A stretch of 64,000 nucleotides of DNA from the NCBI GenBank assembly GCA_031761405.1, contig JASEVX010000008.1, forward strand, positions 45,560,507 to 45,624,506. Direction: 5' to 3'. This document shows, in pieces, positions 24,801 through 32,216 of the stretch. The notes beneath the pieces are model-generated. The model was not told where the DNA came from and did not search any database. It saw only the letters and a list, made by a program, of their open reading frames with translations. The position numbers were made by a program, and so were the translations under genes. Source of the DNA: Serripes groenlandicus (lineage: Eukaryota; Mollusca; Bivalvia; Cardiida; Cardiidae). How positions within the stretch are numbered: the first letter of the stretch is position 1; every line of letters begins with the position of its first letter.

Positions 24801-27523
24801 CTGAAATAATATGACGCGAGGCTCTGCCGAGCGTCATATTCGTTTCAGCCGACGAGTTTTTTTATAAAAACAATATCAAATAAGCACGAATGTAAGATTC
24901 TATTTATCACATAACACCATAAAAAGATTGTTTTCAATCTTTAAATCGATCTTTCTTCGTCCTCATATAAACAGTGACCGAAGTTCACCCCGAAGTTCTA
25001 ATGCATACGTCCACTGTAAAATGTAGTCCATATCAATAACCTTTTGATTTTATACAAAATTAGCAACATGGCACTTATAACATTTCATTTATCGAGATTT
25101 ATTCTCTTTAAACAATATTTTTAATAAATGCCGAAATTCAGAACAATTGTAAACAATATGCTGTCATTTAAAGTGACGTCACGTACGCCCTGTGAGTCGG
25201 CTATTTATGTAACTAGTTACATATGATATGTATGTCACTGCTTTATGTCACTCCTGGAGTGCAAGTTATATGATAAATATAAATATATGCACGGCTCTCT
25301 TCGAAAACTAACCATAACGTAATGATTGCACGTGTGGGAAAAAGACATGTCTGAGCATCCATGCTAAGGATCCAAGTTGATTACGATTTACCGCAGTTTC
25401 ATGCAATCTTCTATGACTTCTTGGCGAACAGTGCAGTCCCTGTTCAGACTGTGATCCTTTGTTAATATCCTCTGATAATTGAATAATGGCTGCAAAACGC
25501 ATTACACACTCACAACAATATATACATGTGTGTATATATATATACAAGAGAAAGTTGATGCAACGCATCAATGTCGCCGGATATCCATAGTGCAGTTATG
25601 CATAACACTAACATTATAGTAGTTGAATAAACAGTTATCAACTGAGGGGCATATTGGAACATCAGGGGTGGGGTCAAGTGAAAATGTATCATAACTTGCA
25701 TTGTTTTGTCAACGAAGTGAATGATAATTGAAGCCTTTCATTGTTTATGATCAATCTCCATTCCAAAGTAGGTTGACCATACACACAACCAACTAATTAT
25801 TGATCATAAACAGTAATGGAAATGAGTGATCTTGCCAATCATTAGTCTTAGTATGTATACAGTGCTTTCATTAAGGAATAATTATAAGATTTGTGAATTC
25901 CACATACACTTTTCAAGATGTTTGTCAGAATATTTGAATTTTATTATTTTTCAATAAAACCACAAAACAGACAATTTAGGATTTGCATGCAATAGCACGT
26001 CATTTTACCTTTCCTCTTTTAAAGTCAACAGTGGACACCTTTGCAGCAATCTACTTTTAAAACAATGAGATAAGGACATGAGTTTTCTCTTTTTCTCAAA
26101 ATGATATTAGCTTAGCATCCTAATTATATCATACTTTAACAAATGTTGAAATGTAGTCCAATATTTATAAATTATACCACCTTCGAAATATAATATCAAC
26201 TAAACAGTTAAATCTCATTGAAATTGTTGTATAATTTAAACTTAATTTCGAACATAAACTTAGCCCTACAACATGTTAATTTATTTTAATTCTTTCCTTC
26301 CTTTTTTATAATGAAAACAACAAACTACTCATGTTTTAAAATTATATTATGATGAGCGCCCTTGTGTCAATGATGCATAACAATATGCAGATCAGAAGCA
26401 ATATGACTTTAGGGAATTAAATGACACATTTAAAATTGTCAAGGACGAAATAATTTTGTACGAAAGACCCGATTCTTTCTTCTTTGCAGAGGTGTCGTTC
26501 ATGAAACTCTCTTTATAGGCAGAGAGTGTTCGTTCAAAGTCATTTTTCCATTAAAACCAGTTTTATCTCGGTTTGTTCTTTTCTTCATTTGTTTCGAACC
26601 AAATAAACATTTTAAATCACCTATAATTTACTATTTGTAAGTTAGTGTAAAGAGCGGCTCTCTGCAAAGGAGATTGATCTACGCAGTTGGTATTCGCGAG
26701 TCACGCAGGTGCGCGTAAGTAAACAAATTAGACTGCGACGTAAAGGTTTGTAGTTATCGACTTTTGATTACATGTAGTAGTGTAAAATAAAGTATACCAG
26801 TCTAGCTAATAGGGACTGTTTTGTCTTCGTAAATAAAACAAAAAAAACATAAATGCGAGTCAAAATAAAGAAACTGAAAATACCTAAAACATCGGAATAT
26901 TTATTTCATTTTAGATGTGTCATTACTTAGTGTTTTTAAACAAACACTATTGTAATATGTTCAAGACATCTAAATGTGTTTTTTTCTAATAATAATCCCC
27001 CCTCCCATGTGATTTCAGAAAACCTATTAAAAATAAAAGTCGCGGGCTTCTGCCCGGCGACTAATAAGCCGTTCCGCGTAATCAGCCTAAGCCTGCCGCG
27101 CAGGCTAACCCGGTCAGACACTTTTCGCCTCCTGTGGATTTTCTGGTTCAGGAATCATTGCTCTATACCTCTATTCCCCTGAGACGGAATGTGTCAGCCC
27201 GGATTAGCCTGCGCGGACTGCAGAGGCTGATCTGGGTCGATACATTACGCAGAGTCAATAATGTTGGTTTTCTCGTGGAACGTCACATATATATATATAT
27301 AGTAAAAAAGAAAAAAGACACTACATTGGTTTTAAGCGTGCTTTTATTCTACTCATCACGTTTAAAACCAATGTAGTGTCTTTCTTCATTTTTAGTATTA
27401 TTTTTGTTCTTGTTTCGGTATATTTCTTCATTTTAAATTATATATATATAAATGTGTGTGAGTGTGCGTCGGTATACCCTTCCCAGAGAGGTAAATCATA
27501 GAAGTACACACCCTCTAACCGAG

Positions 27524-27555
<32 letters not shown>

Positions 27556-29380
27556 GTATATAGTTACAATGCACGTTGGTAGATATAATGTATCTTTTCA
27601 GGTGCATTTAGTGGAACGTATATGTGCCTGTATAATGTGATAGTGATCGAACACATGGGTTTGGACAAGTTTAAAAGTACTCTTGGGTTTACTGCAATGT
27701 GTCATGGCGTGTCGATAGCGGTGTTCTTTCAACTGACAGGTATAACATAAATAATCAATAAATAATTGATGGATCTGAAATGGCGAGTTTTGTATAGGTT
27801 ATTTTCGTTTTTGCTTACATTATGAAATTGTTATACTTTCATATTACATGTTGTGTCCCCTATTGTGTTATATGAATATTCAAATTTATATAAAGGACAT
27901 GATATACAAAAATACAAATATTCTTTAGAGTCGTCTCGGAATCAGAGCTCATAAGAAAATAAATGTCGTCCAAAAATGTTCCCTTTTTATACCAACTTAA
28001 AAGAAATTGCTCACGCACAAGAGAACATTTTAGACAATGGAAGAAAGCATGATATTCACAGTCAATTACCTCTGTGTTTGTGAGGTACGCCACTTTCAAG
28101 AACTTTACAGTTATAGGTCACAATACACCTAATAATTTCCTTCTTTGTTTCTATATAAATCATCCAGTTTCAACCATCAATTGTCACACTTTCTAATCTT
28201 TTCTCAGATTTCATTGAAAAGAGTTACCTCTAAGCTTTAAAATAATCCAAAGAAAATGGAGGGGGATCATGCATTATGCAAGAAAGTATTTACCCCGCAA
28301 AAATGGTTACCGTTATTTTATACGGAAGATAATTCTTTTGATAATTCAACCCAAACTTAATTTATAGTGTTGGTTATTTTTATTATATTGTGCTTTGTTA
28401 GTATGGTGTTTGACGCCATTTTTATAGGTCACAATACACCTAATAATTTCCTTCTTTGTTTCCTGATAAATCATCCAGTTTCAAACCTCAATTGTCACAC
28501 TTTCTAATCTTTTTTCGGTTAGAACACACTATACCATGAAAAGAGTTACCTCTAAGCTTTAAAATAATCCAAAGAAAATGTGGGGTCATGCATTATGAAA
28601 AAGATAATTCACCCCGTGAAAATGTTTACCGTTATTTGGACGAAATCGGGCTGGGACGAAACTGGTTTTTCACATCATCTACTTTCAATTTCAAACAATT
28701 AAGGTCAACATACTTAAAATGATCAAGTCAATCATTTCCGGTGCATCCAATACACATTTACAATGAATGTATATTCAATGCATTCTGGTGAAGGTTAAAA
28801 CTCATTTCGTCGAAAATAAAGGGTTTTATAGGGAATATTTGGCTTTAGATCAGCATGGCATTTGGTGTAGATTGACATTATATCGCGTTTCCTGGATAAG
28901 TTACCAGTACCACTGGTCAAGTAATCCAGTTTCCAGCGTGTGGGTGCTAATGCTTACCCCTCAATCCTGAGCGCCAAGGAGGAGAGTCAATACTACATGT
29001 ACCATGTTATGGTATTTGGTATAACCCGACCGGAGATCGAATCGAAGTCCTCCCGCACCCGAGGCGGACGATCTAACAATACCCCCATCGAAGTGGTATA
29101 TTATAAGAAAATAAACCATACTGACATAAACAGGGACTTTGCTATTTATGTATTTCGATTAGAAGATTTTTGTTAATAAATTATATACGGTATGTGCACA
29201 TTAGACCTCTTATATCAGACTCAAATGTTAAACAGTTTGCAACATTTAGCCGCATCAGAATCAGAATATTCTTTGAAACAAATTGCTCTTAATGAGCAAA
29301 TGTCTCCTTTAGCCACGGTGTTTTCAACTCTATTCTATAATAATTAAACATTTATTTAGAGATTTTTCATAGTTTTGCAA

Positions 29381-29415
<35 letters not shown>

Positions 29416-31342
29416 TAATAATAAAGACTTTATTTATAGAGGCTGCACAGTTGGGCATGCCCAGTCTTCCCTGTGGGCCTCTGCTAAAACATTTACAAAT
29501 GTTACATATAATAGTATAAGGTATCATGCACATATTCATGTAGACAACTGTTGCATTCAGGAAACTAGCACTGTTATGGGAGAGAGTTTAATTGAGTAAA
29601 AGATGTCCACCACTATGCCACCAGGAAAGATATGTGGATTTAAATTTCTTTAAATTTTCTCAGTTCCTGACATGTAGTGGAATCTGGTTCCATATTTTTG
29701 GTCCTGAGTAATTCAAAGATTTTCTAAAAAATTCTATCCTAGGTTTAGGAATGCTAAGTGTATGCTGGGCGGCAGATCTTAAATTTGTGTTGGTTGATGA
29801 TGTAAATAGATTAGTCATGTATTCTGGGAATTCTTTTTTCATCCATTTAAGTTCCTGAAAGAGTTCCTCACTTGGTGTGTCATATGTCTTGTCTAGGATA
29901 GTTCGTGCAGCTCTTTTTTGGAATTTATATATATTGCTTAAAAAATTGTCACTACAGTTACCCCAAATTGTACAACAATAATCAATATGAGGCAAAATGT
30001 AGGCATTGTAAAAGAGTTTCCGCACATGTATATTAAGGAAGCATTTAATTCGAAGCAGAAGGTAAAGTAAAGAATTGCATTTTTTGAGTACTTTTTCGAC
30101 TTGGATTTTCCAGTTGAGATTATGGTCAACTTGTATGCCTAGTAGTTTTTCGACTTCAGAGAAAACAATGCTGTGATTGTGAAGAACAAGGTTATTGTTA
30201 TTGTTGAATTCCAGTGATTTTTCTATATTATTAGTAGGTGAAATTATCATACTTTTGTTTTTTGTGGATTTGGCATCATTGAATTTCTCTGACACCACTC
30301 ATCTATGGTATTTAGGCTACTTTGAAGAGACTGAATGACTTCATTCACATTAAGTCCAACTGCACTTAAAGTTGTGTCATCTGCAAACAAGTCAGTTGAT
30401 GAGGCGTGTAATTGCATTGGTAGGTCATTAATATAGAGTATGAAGAGGATAGTACCTAGCACTGAGCCTTGTGGTACACCTGATGTAATTGGAAGAGATG
30501 ATGACAGTTTGCCAGCAACTGACACTTTCTGGGATCTTTCGTCAAAATAGGATTTAAACCATTCCAGGGCTTTGTTTCTTATGTTGTATTCAAACATTTT
30601 GTTAAAAAGGAGTAGATGATTTATTAAATCAAATGCTTTGGTTAAATCAAGAAATACAGTTCCTATTACTTTTTTGTTATTAATTGCGTCAATCCATGTG
30701 TCAATTAATGCTGTAAGCGCTGTCTCACAAGAATGATTTGATCTGAATCCAGATTGAGTGTTATGAATGAGAGATTTTTTTTCAAGATATGTCTTCAAGC
30801 GATCACTCACATGTCTTTCTAGAATTTTTGATAATACAGGTAATATTGAAATCGGGCGGTAGTTACTGGTGTCAGATTTAGTTCCCTTCTTAAAGATCGG
30901 AATAACCTTTGCTTGTTTAAATAATGAAGGGAATTCACAGTTTGATATACTTTGGATGAAAATGTATGTAATAGGTTTTGATATGACCTTAGCACTTAAT
31001 TTTAGAAATTTGGGACCTAGGCCGTCAAGTCCTGTGGATGTAGTTGCATCTAGTGTCTGAAGTTGTTTTAGTACAACATTTTCTTTTATTGGGGGAATAT
31101 GAAATTGTGTATAACAAAGTCCTTTGTTGCAGATTTGTTGTGCACGCATGTGGGAATTTGTTAATCACGATGATTGTCTAACCGTTTAATTTACAGGTAT
31201 ACTAAGGGATGTTTCCGGGAATTACTACTATACGTATCATTTAATTGGGACGCTGCTATTACTCGCAAGTGCACTGTCGTTAACGCTACCGCTGACGTCC
31301 TCCTATGTTAACAAGAAATCAATGAAAAGGACTCAGTTATAA
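8681..31342 (+). CDS. SLC16/monocarboxylate-transporter-like protein, six exons (whole gene)
   Basis: Exons at 8681-8837, 9986-10129, 20315-20461, 22860-24065, 27602-27739 and 31197-31342 join into a 645-residue protein. All five introns have GT-AG ends and phase 1. The product is a 12-helix major facilitator of the SLC16 family, which moves monocarboxylates or related small solutes across the plasma membrane. Supporting motifs: an acidic-x-GW motif before helix 1 (DRGWAGVILAG), YGGMLKSYGIFFVEF in helix 1-2, RTAVFIGGIGSCLAY, and the family signature after helix 4 (VYFKKHRGLANSIHVSGSS). A long hydrophilic loop of roughly 230 residues lies between helices 6 and 7, and helices 7-12 follow. The exact paralogue and substrate cannot be assigned. 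The start could be 8596 if an indel is involved. Confidence 0.88.
9700..9896. repeat. (AGT)n microsatellite, intron 1 of transporter gene
   Basis: Almost 200 bases of GTA/TAG triplets with a few AAT or ATT interruptions. The poly-Val and poly-Leu open frames here are artefacts. Confidence 0.97.
9986..10129 (+). CDS. SLC16-like gene, exon 2
   Basis: 48-codon exon with acceptor TTGTAG|GAGC and donor CTCAG|GTAAGA. It encodes the rest of helix 1 and helix 2, including KSYGIFFVEFRKRFG, strongly typical of SLC16 proteins. Confidence 0.9.
10190..10430 (-). mobile_element. SINE (family B), headless copy
   Basis: The ATTGATTGATTG stretch at the left is the reverse-complemented CAAT-type tail. It is followed by the shared SINE 3' domain (TTATATCACGGCGTTTCC) and the family B body (CAACCCTGAGCGCCAAGGAG, complement). 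The tRNA-like head is missing. Located in intron 2 of the transporter gene. Confidence 0.6.
10495..11290 (+). mobile_element. L2/CR1-like LINE, 5' half of an interrupted copy
   Basis: A reverse-transcriptase segment begins near LLHPNQSGFRPGHSC and continues through a 110-codon open frame (10634-10966) with FLDMKKAFDLVDHE, GVPQGAVLGPILF and YADDAT. Further coding remnants (LTWGAHFDTQC, then ARKVFFYSYILPLLDY) run to 11290, where a poly-T tract interrupts them. Several stops and frameshifts mark it as dead. The 3' half resumes at about 15607. Confidence 0.8.
11291..15606 (-). mobile_element. Tx1/L1-like LINE (ORF2) inserted into the L2-like copy
   Basis: The poly-T tract at 11291-11317 is the poly-A tail of a minus-strand element. 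Reading leftward from 15443: an AP-type endonuclease (start LLSLNCQGLRDR, with LYLQETHF and IIGGDMND), then a reverse transcriptase (13131-14798) with GLDGLTIEFYSHFW, VFLDFRKAFDTLEW, GVRQGCPASSLLY and LADDTTLFLKG, then a C-terminal region (11699-12859) with a Cys/His motif CHVC...HVFVHCP. Only two main lesions are seen: an in-frame TAA at 14862-14864 between endonuclease and RT, and a frameshift near 13190. It lies in intron 2 of the transporter gene, antisense to it. The RT type and poly-A tail favour the L1/Tx1 group; no ORF1 is seen. Confidence 0.85.
15607..16198 (+). mobile_element. L2/CR1-like LINE, 3' half of the interrupted copy
   Basis: Coding remnants resume (SLLDHCSTVWGSS, then FKELNWLPFDNRVKHKKC) in several frames, followed by a 3' end AATAAAGTTATTATTATTATT. 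The (ATT)n tail is typical of L2-like LINEs. Together with 10495-11290 this forms one element split by the minus-strand LINE. Confidence 0.75.
16199..16474. other. Fragment of TTAA-type hairpin MITE and unique intron sequence
   Basis: 16199-16260 matches part of the abundant TTAA/CCCTTTCCC hairpin family (CAATTTCTCCTTTTGCCAAAA). The remainder is unrecognised. Confidence 0.45.
16475..16780. repeat. MITE-like duplicated segment, copy 1 (uninterrupted)
   Basis: Begins CATGCAATGATCAGATTACG and continues without a break into CTTTATCAGTCTACTTATTT and a GC-rich part containing GCCGCGCAGGCTAA. The same segment recurs at 17104-17985, where it is split by a 567-bp insertion. The GCGCAGGCTAA part also recurs at 27085. 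Confidence 0.75.
16935..17108. mobile_element. Foldback MITE with ~26-bp terminal inverted repeats
   Basis: The left end GATAAATAGAATATTACGTC is mirrored by GACATAATATTCTCTATTTATC at the right. TGCAA flanks both sides and may be the target duplication, though one extra A on the right leaves this uncertain. Confidence 0.65.
17104..17985. repeat. MITE-like duplicated segment, copy 2, interrupted
   Basis: Copies the 16475-16780 segment, but 17184-17750 is inserted between GGTATGATAAACTTTT and ATCTTTATCAGTCTAC. The second half (17751-17985) matches copy 1 with few changes. Confidence 0.75.
17184..17750. mobile_element. 567-bp inserted element ending in a 160-bp palindrome
   Basis: Defined by comparison with the uninterrupted copy at 16475-16780. 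Its right part (about 17577-17748) is a near-perfect hairpin: AGAATAACTAACTGCATGTT on one side is mirrored by the complement ending AACATGCAGTTAGTTATTCT, with an inner stem around AAAGGGGTAATTTGGT. The left part repeats a related GTGACATAAA-TATCA motif. Confidence 0.7.
18100..18290. repeat. Decayed TTAA-type hairpin MITE
   Basis: Contains the characteristic arms (ACAAAAGGAGAAATTG and AATTCTCCTTTTGCCAAA) of the hairpin family that is frequent elsewhere in the window, but the terminal CCCTTTCCC repeats are lost. Confidence 0.45.
18346..19949 (-). mobile_element. Helentron-like non-autonomous element, family C, with 161-bp tandem array
   Basis: Read on the minus strand it starts ACAAGAGCGCCAAATGTCAC near 19949, followed by subterminal repeat ATACGCCCGT. 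It contains about eight copies of a 161-bp unit (18430-19790; TTGTCAGCTCAATAACTT spaced 161 bases) and ends in the complementary subterminal repeat ACGGGCGTAT next to a hairpin (CCGTTTT...AAAACGG) near 18350. A GGGC microsatellite adjoins the array. A second copy lies at 58847-60113. The architecture matches Helentron-derived elements and the bivalve pearl elements known to carry ~160-bp repeats. It lies in intron 2 of the transporter gene. Confidence 0.75.
20096..20290. mobile_element. hAT-like foldback MITE next to exon 3
   Basis: Ends CAGAGCTCTAGATAA and TTATTTAGTCCTCTG are terminal inverted repeats starting CAGAG, as in hAT elements. Flanking 8-mers GGTAAATT and GGTAATAT look like a diverged 8-bp target duplication. 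A central palindrome is present (GAATCGTCTC/GAGACGATTC). It ends 24 bases before exon 3 of the transporter gene. Related copies are at 39154, 43486, 55771 and 61099. Confidence 0.75.
20315..20461 (+). CDS. SLC16-like gene, exon 3
   Basis: 49-codon exon with acceptor TTTCAG|GTGT and donor GCAG|GTTAGT. It encodes helices 3-4 (TRTAVFIGGIGSCLAYLISA). A hAT-like MITE ends only 24 bases upstream of the exon. Confidence 0.88.
20514..20745 (+). mobile_element. SINE family B remnants (two partial units)
   Basis: Two consecutive partial heads, each followed by an AAAGACT-TAAGA-TGTAGTA body and a GCGCTCAGGGTT or GTGCTCAGGGTT segment, which is the complement of the family B SINE body seen at 24145-24415. 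The second head has AAGTGGTGTAGTG (A-box-like) and AGGTTCAGACCC (B-box-like). Confidence 0.55.
20762..22859. other. Rest of transporter intron 3
   Basis: No coding exon or mobile element is recognised. A purine-rich stretch lies at 21690-21910. The last 88 bases share the open frame of exon 4 but are intronic by splice phase. Confidence 0.45.
22860..24065 (+). CDS. SLC16-like gene, exon 4 (large exon)
   Basis: 402-codon exon with acceptor ATTTCAG|GTGT and donor CAAG|GTTAAG. It carries helix 4-6, the family signature YFKKHRGLANSIHVSG, the long charged cytosolic loop rich in Ser, Thr, Glu and Lys, and helices 7-10 (from about VFSPIFVHYLVMAAV). The open frame continues upstream into the intron to 22772, but splice phase and family alignment place the exon start at 22860. 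Confidence 0.9.
24145..24415 (-). mobile_element. tRNA-derived SINE, family B, full head
   Basis: On the minus strand the head carries an A box TGGTGTAGTGG and a B box GGTTCGATCCC (24340-24412). The body (CAGGGTTGCAGG complement, TACTGGTAACTTATCC) and the shared 3' domain with TATATCACGGCG-like sequence follow. It resembles an internal pol III promoter; it is not a functional tRNA gene. It lies in intron 4. Confidence 0.8.
24440..24645 (-). mobile_element. tRNA-derived SINE, family A head
   Basis: Minus-strand head at 24570-24643 has TAGCTCAGTTGG (A box) and GAGTTCGAATC (B box), with partly pairing CCGAG/CTCGG acceptor arms, so it folds roughly like a tRNA. The SINE body follows with the stretch complementary to CAACTGGCTGCTTTTCCACA. 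The same head and body occur at 49547 (+) and 39500-39735 (-). Confidence 0.8.
24742..24909. mobile_element. Foldback MITE, ~70-bp arms
   Basis: The left arm (GTGCTTATTTGATATTGTTT and neighbours) is mirrored by AAACAATATCAAATAAGCAC on the right, around a short GC-rich loop (AGGCTCTGC). Arm pairing extends from ATAAATAGA to TCTATTTAT. It is non-coding. Confidence 0.8.
24910..26975. other. Rest of transporter intron 4, left part
   Basis: No exon or recognised element. A 16-bp inverted repeat (ATTGTTTATGATCAAT at about 25740, ATTGATCATAAACAGT at about 25798) is the only clear structure. Confidence 0.4.
26976..27265. mobile_element. Foldback MITE containing GCGCAGGCTAA termini
   Basis: CTGCCGCGCAGGCTAACCCG at about 27090 is mirrored by CGGATTAGCCTGCGCGGACT at about 27203. 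The flanks GTCAGACAC and GTGTCAG also pair. It is related to the GC-rich part of the segment at 16620-16750 and 17820-17945. Confidence 0.65.
27312..27385. repeat. Short hairpin, ~28-bp arms
   Basis: AAGACACTACATTGGTTTTA is mirrored by TAAAACCAATGTAGTGTCTT around a ~20-base loop. TA repeats flank the element. Located 220 bases upstream of exon 5. Confidence 0.75.
27521..27558. repeat. (GT)n microsatellite
   Basis: About 16 GT units with a CGTG break, roughly 45 bases upstream of transporter exon 5. Confidence 0.95.
27602..27739 (+). CDS. SLC16-like gene, exon 5
   Basis: 46-codon exon with acceptor TTTTCAG|GTGC and donor ACAG|GTATAA. It encodes helix 11 and the following loop (SGTYMCLYNVIVIEHMGLDK, then helix 12 start). 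Confidence 0.88.
28111..28643. repeat. ~215-bp direct duplication, offset 321 bp
   Basis: ATAGGTCACAATACACCTAA recurs at 28112 and 28433, and the following ~200 bases match (TCATCCAGTTTCAA, GTTACCTCTAAGCTTTAAAA) up to CCGTTATTT. Copies differ by small indels. Non-coding, in intron 5. Confidence 0.8.
28855..29095 (-). mobile_element. SINE family B, degraded
   Basis: Shares CGCGTTTCCTGGATAAGTTA, CCTGAGCGCCAAGGAG and a head remnant (complement of CCGGAGATCGAATCGAAG) with the better copy at 24145-24415. Confidence 0.65.
29270..29370. repeat. TTAA-type hairpin MITE fragment
   Basis: Only the central hairpin (TTGCTCTTAATGAGCAA) and one arm end (CCACGGTGTTTTCAACTCT) are recognisable. Confidence 0.45.
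29380..31155 (-). mobile_element. L2-like LINE, nearly complete RT region
   Basis: On the minus strand the RT (31149 down to 30247) has TSTGLDGLGPKFLK, IPIFKKGTKSDTSNYRPI, VFLDLTKAFDLINH, GVPQGSVLGTILF and FADDTTLSAVG. It continues after a frameshift (30250-30298) into the C-terminal part (30298-29660) with LGIQVDHNLNWK, ARKLFY-type and ILPHIDYCCTIWG segments. The 3' end is AATAAAGTC followed by (TTA)n, seen as the ATA run at 29383-29423. A 51-bp deletion near 29840 is revealed by comparison with the copy at 58954-59610. It lies in transporter intron 5, ending about 40 bases before exon 6. Confidence 0.85.
31197..31342 (+). CDS. SLC16-like gene, exon 6, ending inside a minisatellite
   Basis: Acceptor TTACAG|GTAT and stop TAA at 31340-31342. 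It encodes the end of the last helices (GNYYYTYHLIGTLLLLASA) and a short basic tail. The last ten or so codons and the stop are the first unit of a 45-bp minisatellite that continues downstream. An L2-like LINE ends about 40 bases upstream of the acceptor. Confidence 0.85.
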
Positions 31343-31738
31343 TGTTCATTTCGTAAAAACAGATCAATCAAAACGGCGGAGATAGGATGTCCAATCGGTA
31401 AAAAGAGATAAATTAAAAGGATGGAGTTATGATGGAGACCAATGGAAAGGGCCGAGTTATGATGTCCACCCCGTAATAAGAGATCAATGAAAATGGCCGA
31501 GATATGATGTCCACTCCATAACAGAGATCAATGAAAAGGACCGAGTTATGATGTCCACTAAATAAAAAGAGATCAATGAAAAGGGTGGAGTTATGATGTC
31601 CACTCCATATAAAGAAATCAATGAAAAAGACGGAGTTATGATGTCCACTCCATATAAAGAGATCAATGAAAAGGGTGAAGTTATGATGTCCACTCCATAA
31701 AAATAGATCAATGAAAAGGGCGGAGTAAATGATGTCAA
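31313..31738. repeat. 45-bp minisatellite beginning inside the transporter coding sequence
   Basis: About nine units of the type GATCAATGAAAAGGGCGGAG followed by TTATGATGTCCACTCCATA, period 45. Unit 1 provides the last codons and TAA stop of exon 6; in later units the equivalent triplet is TGA. The antisense strand has an open frame with 15-residue repeats, a by-product of the period. Confidence 0.9.
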
Positions 31739-31889
31739 TTTATTCTTACGCTGCGTCGCAGTATATATATATACTATGTAATAATTCTTCACATTTTTTG
31801 TGAATGGTAAAGTTTCTCTAATAACGAGATAAATACACGTTTTAAAAAACAAGGAAATTAATTCAAAGGACCTTTAGATCTATGATAAT

Positions 31890-32216
31890 AAATAATCAAG
31901 AAAATGGCTTGAAGGAATCTGATATAGTGTCATCCAAGAAACATTTCTACAAAATTATTTGAAAATCGTCTGTCCAGTTTAGGAGATTATTTAAAAATAT
32001 ATATATTCCGTTGCCATGGAAACCAGAATTTTGCATGGATCCAAAAGAATGAAGAGAATTAGGAGAGGACATTGAGAGAATGCTTCCTACGAAGTTTCAT
32101 CCCAATTGGCAAAGTGGTTAGGGAGGAGAAGTTGTTTGAAGCAAAAGGTTAAAGCATGCGAGCCGGACAATTCACCATGACATAATTGCTCGGCTTTCAG
32201 CCATTGGAGTTAAAAA
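31890..32216 (+). mobile_element. Helentron-like element, family E, 3' half
   Basis: Shares the E core (CTTGAAGGAATCTGATA, ACATTTCTACAAAATTATTT) and 3' module (CATCCCAATTGGC, GGCTTTCAGCCATTGGAG then TTAAAAA). The 5' end is missing. Confidence 0.65.

Noticed and set aside
31484..31852. Antisense protein with 15-residue repeats
   Set aside because: The 45-bp minisatellite period produces the repeats; no start context or family signal.
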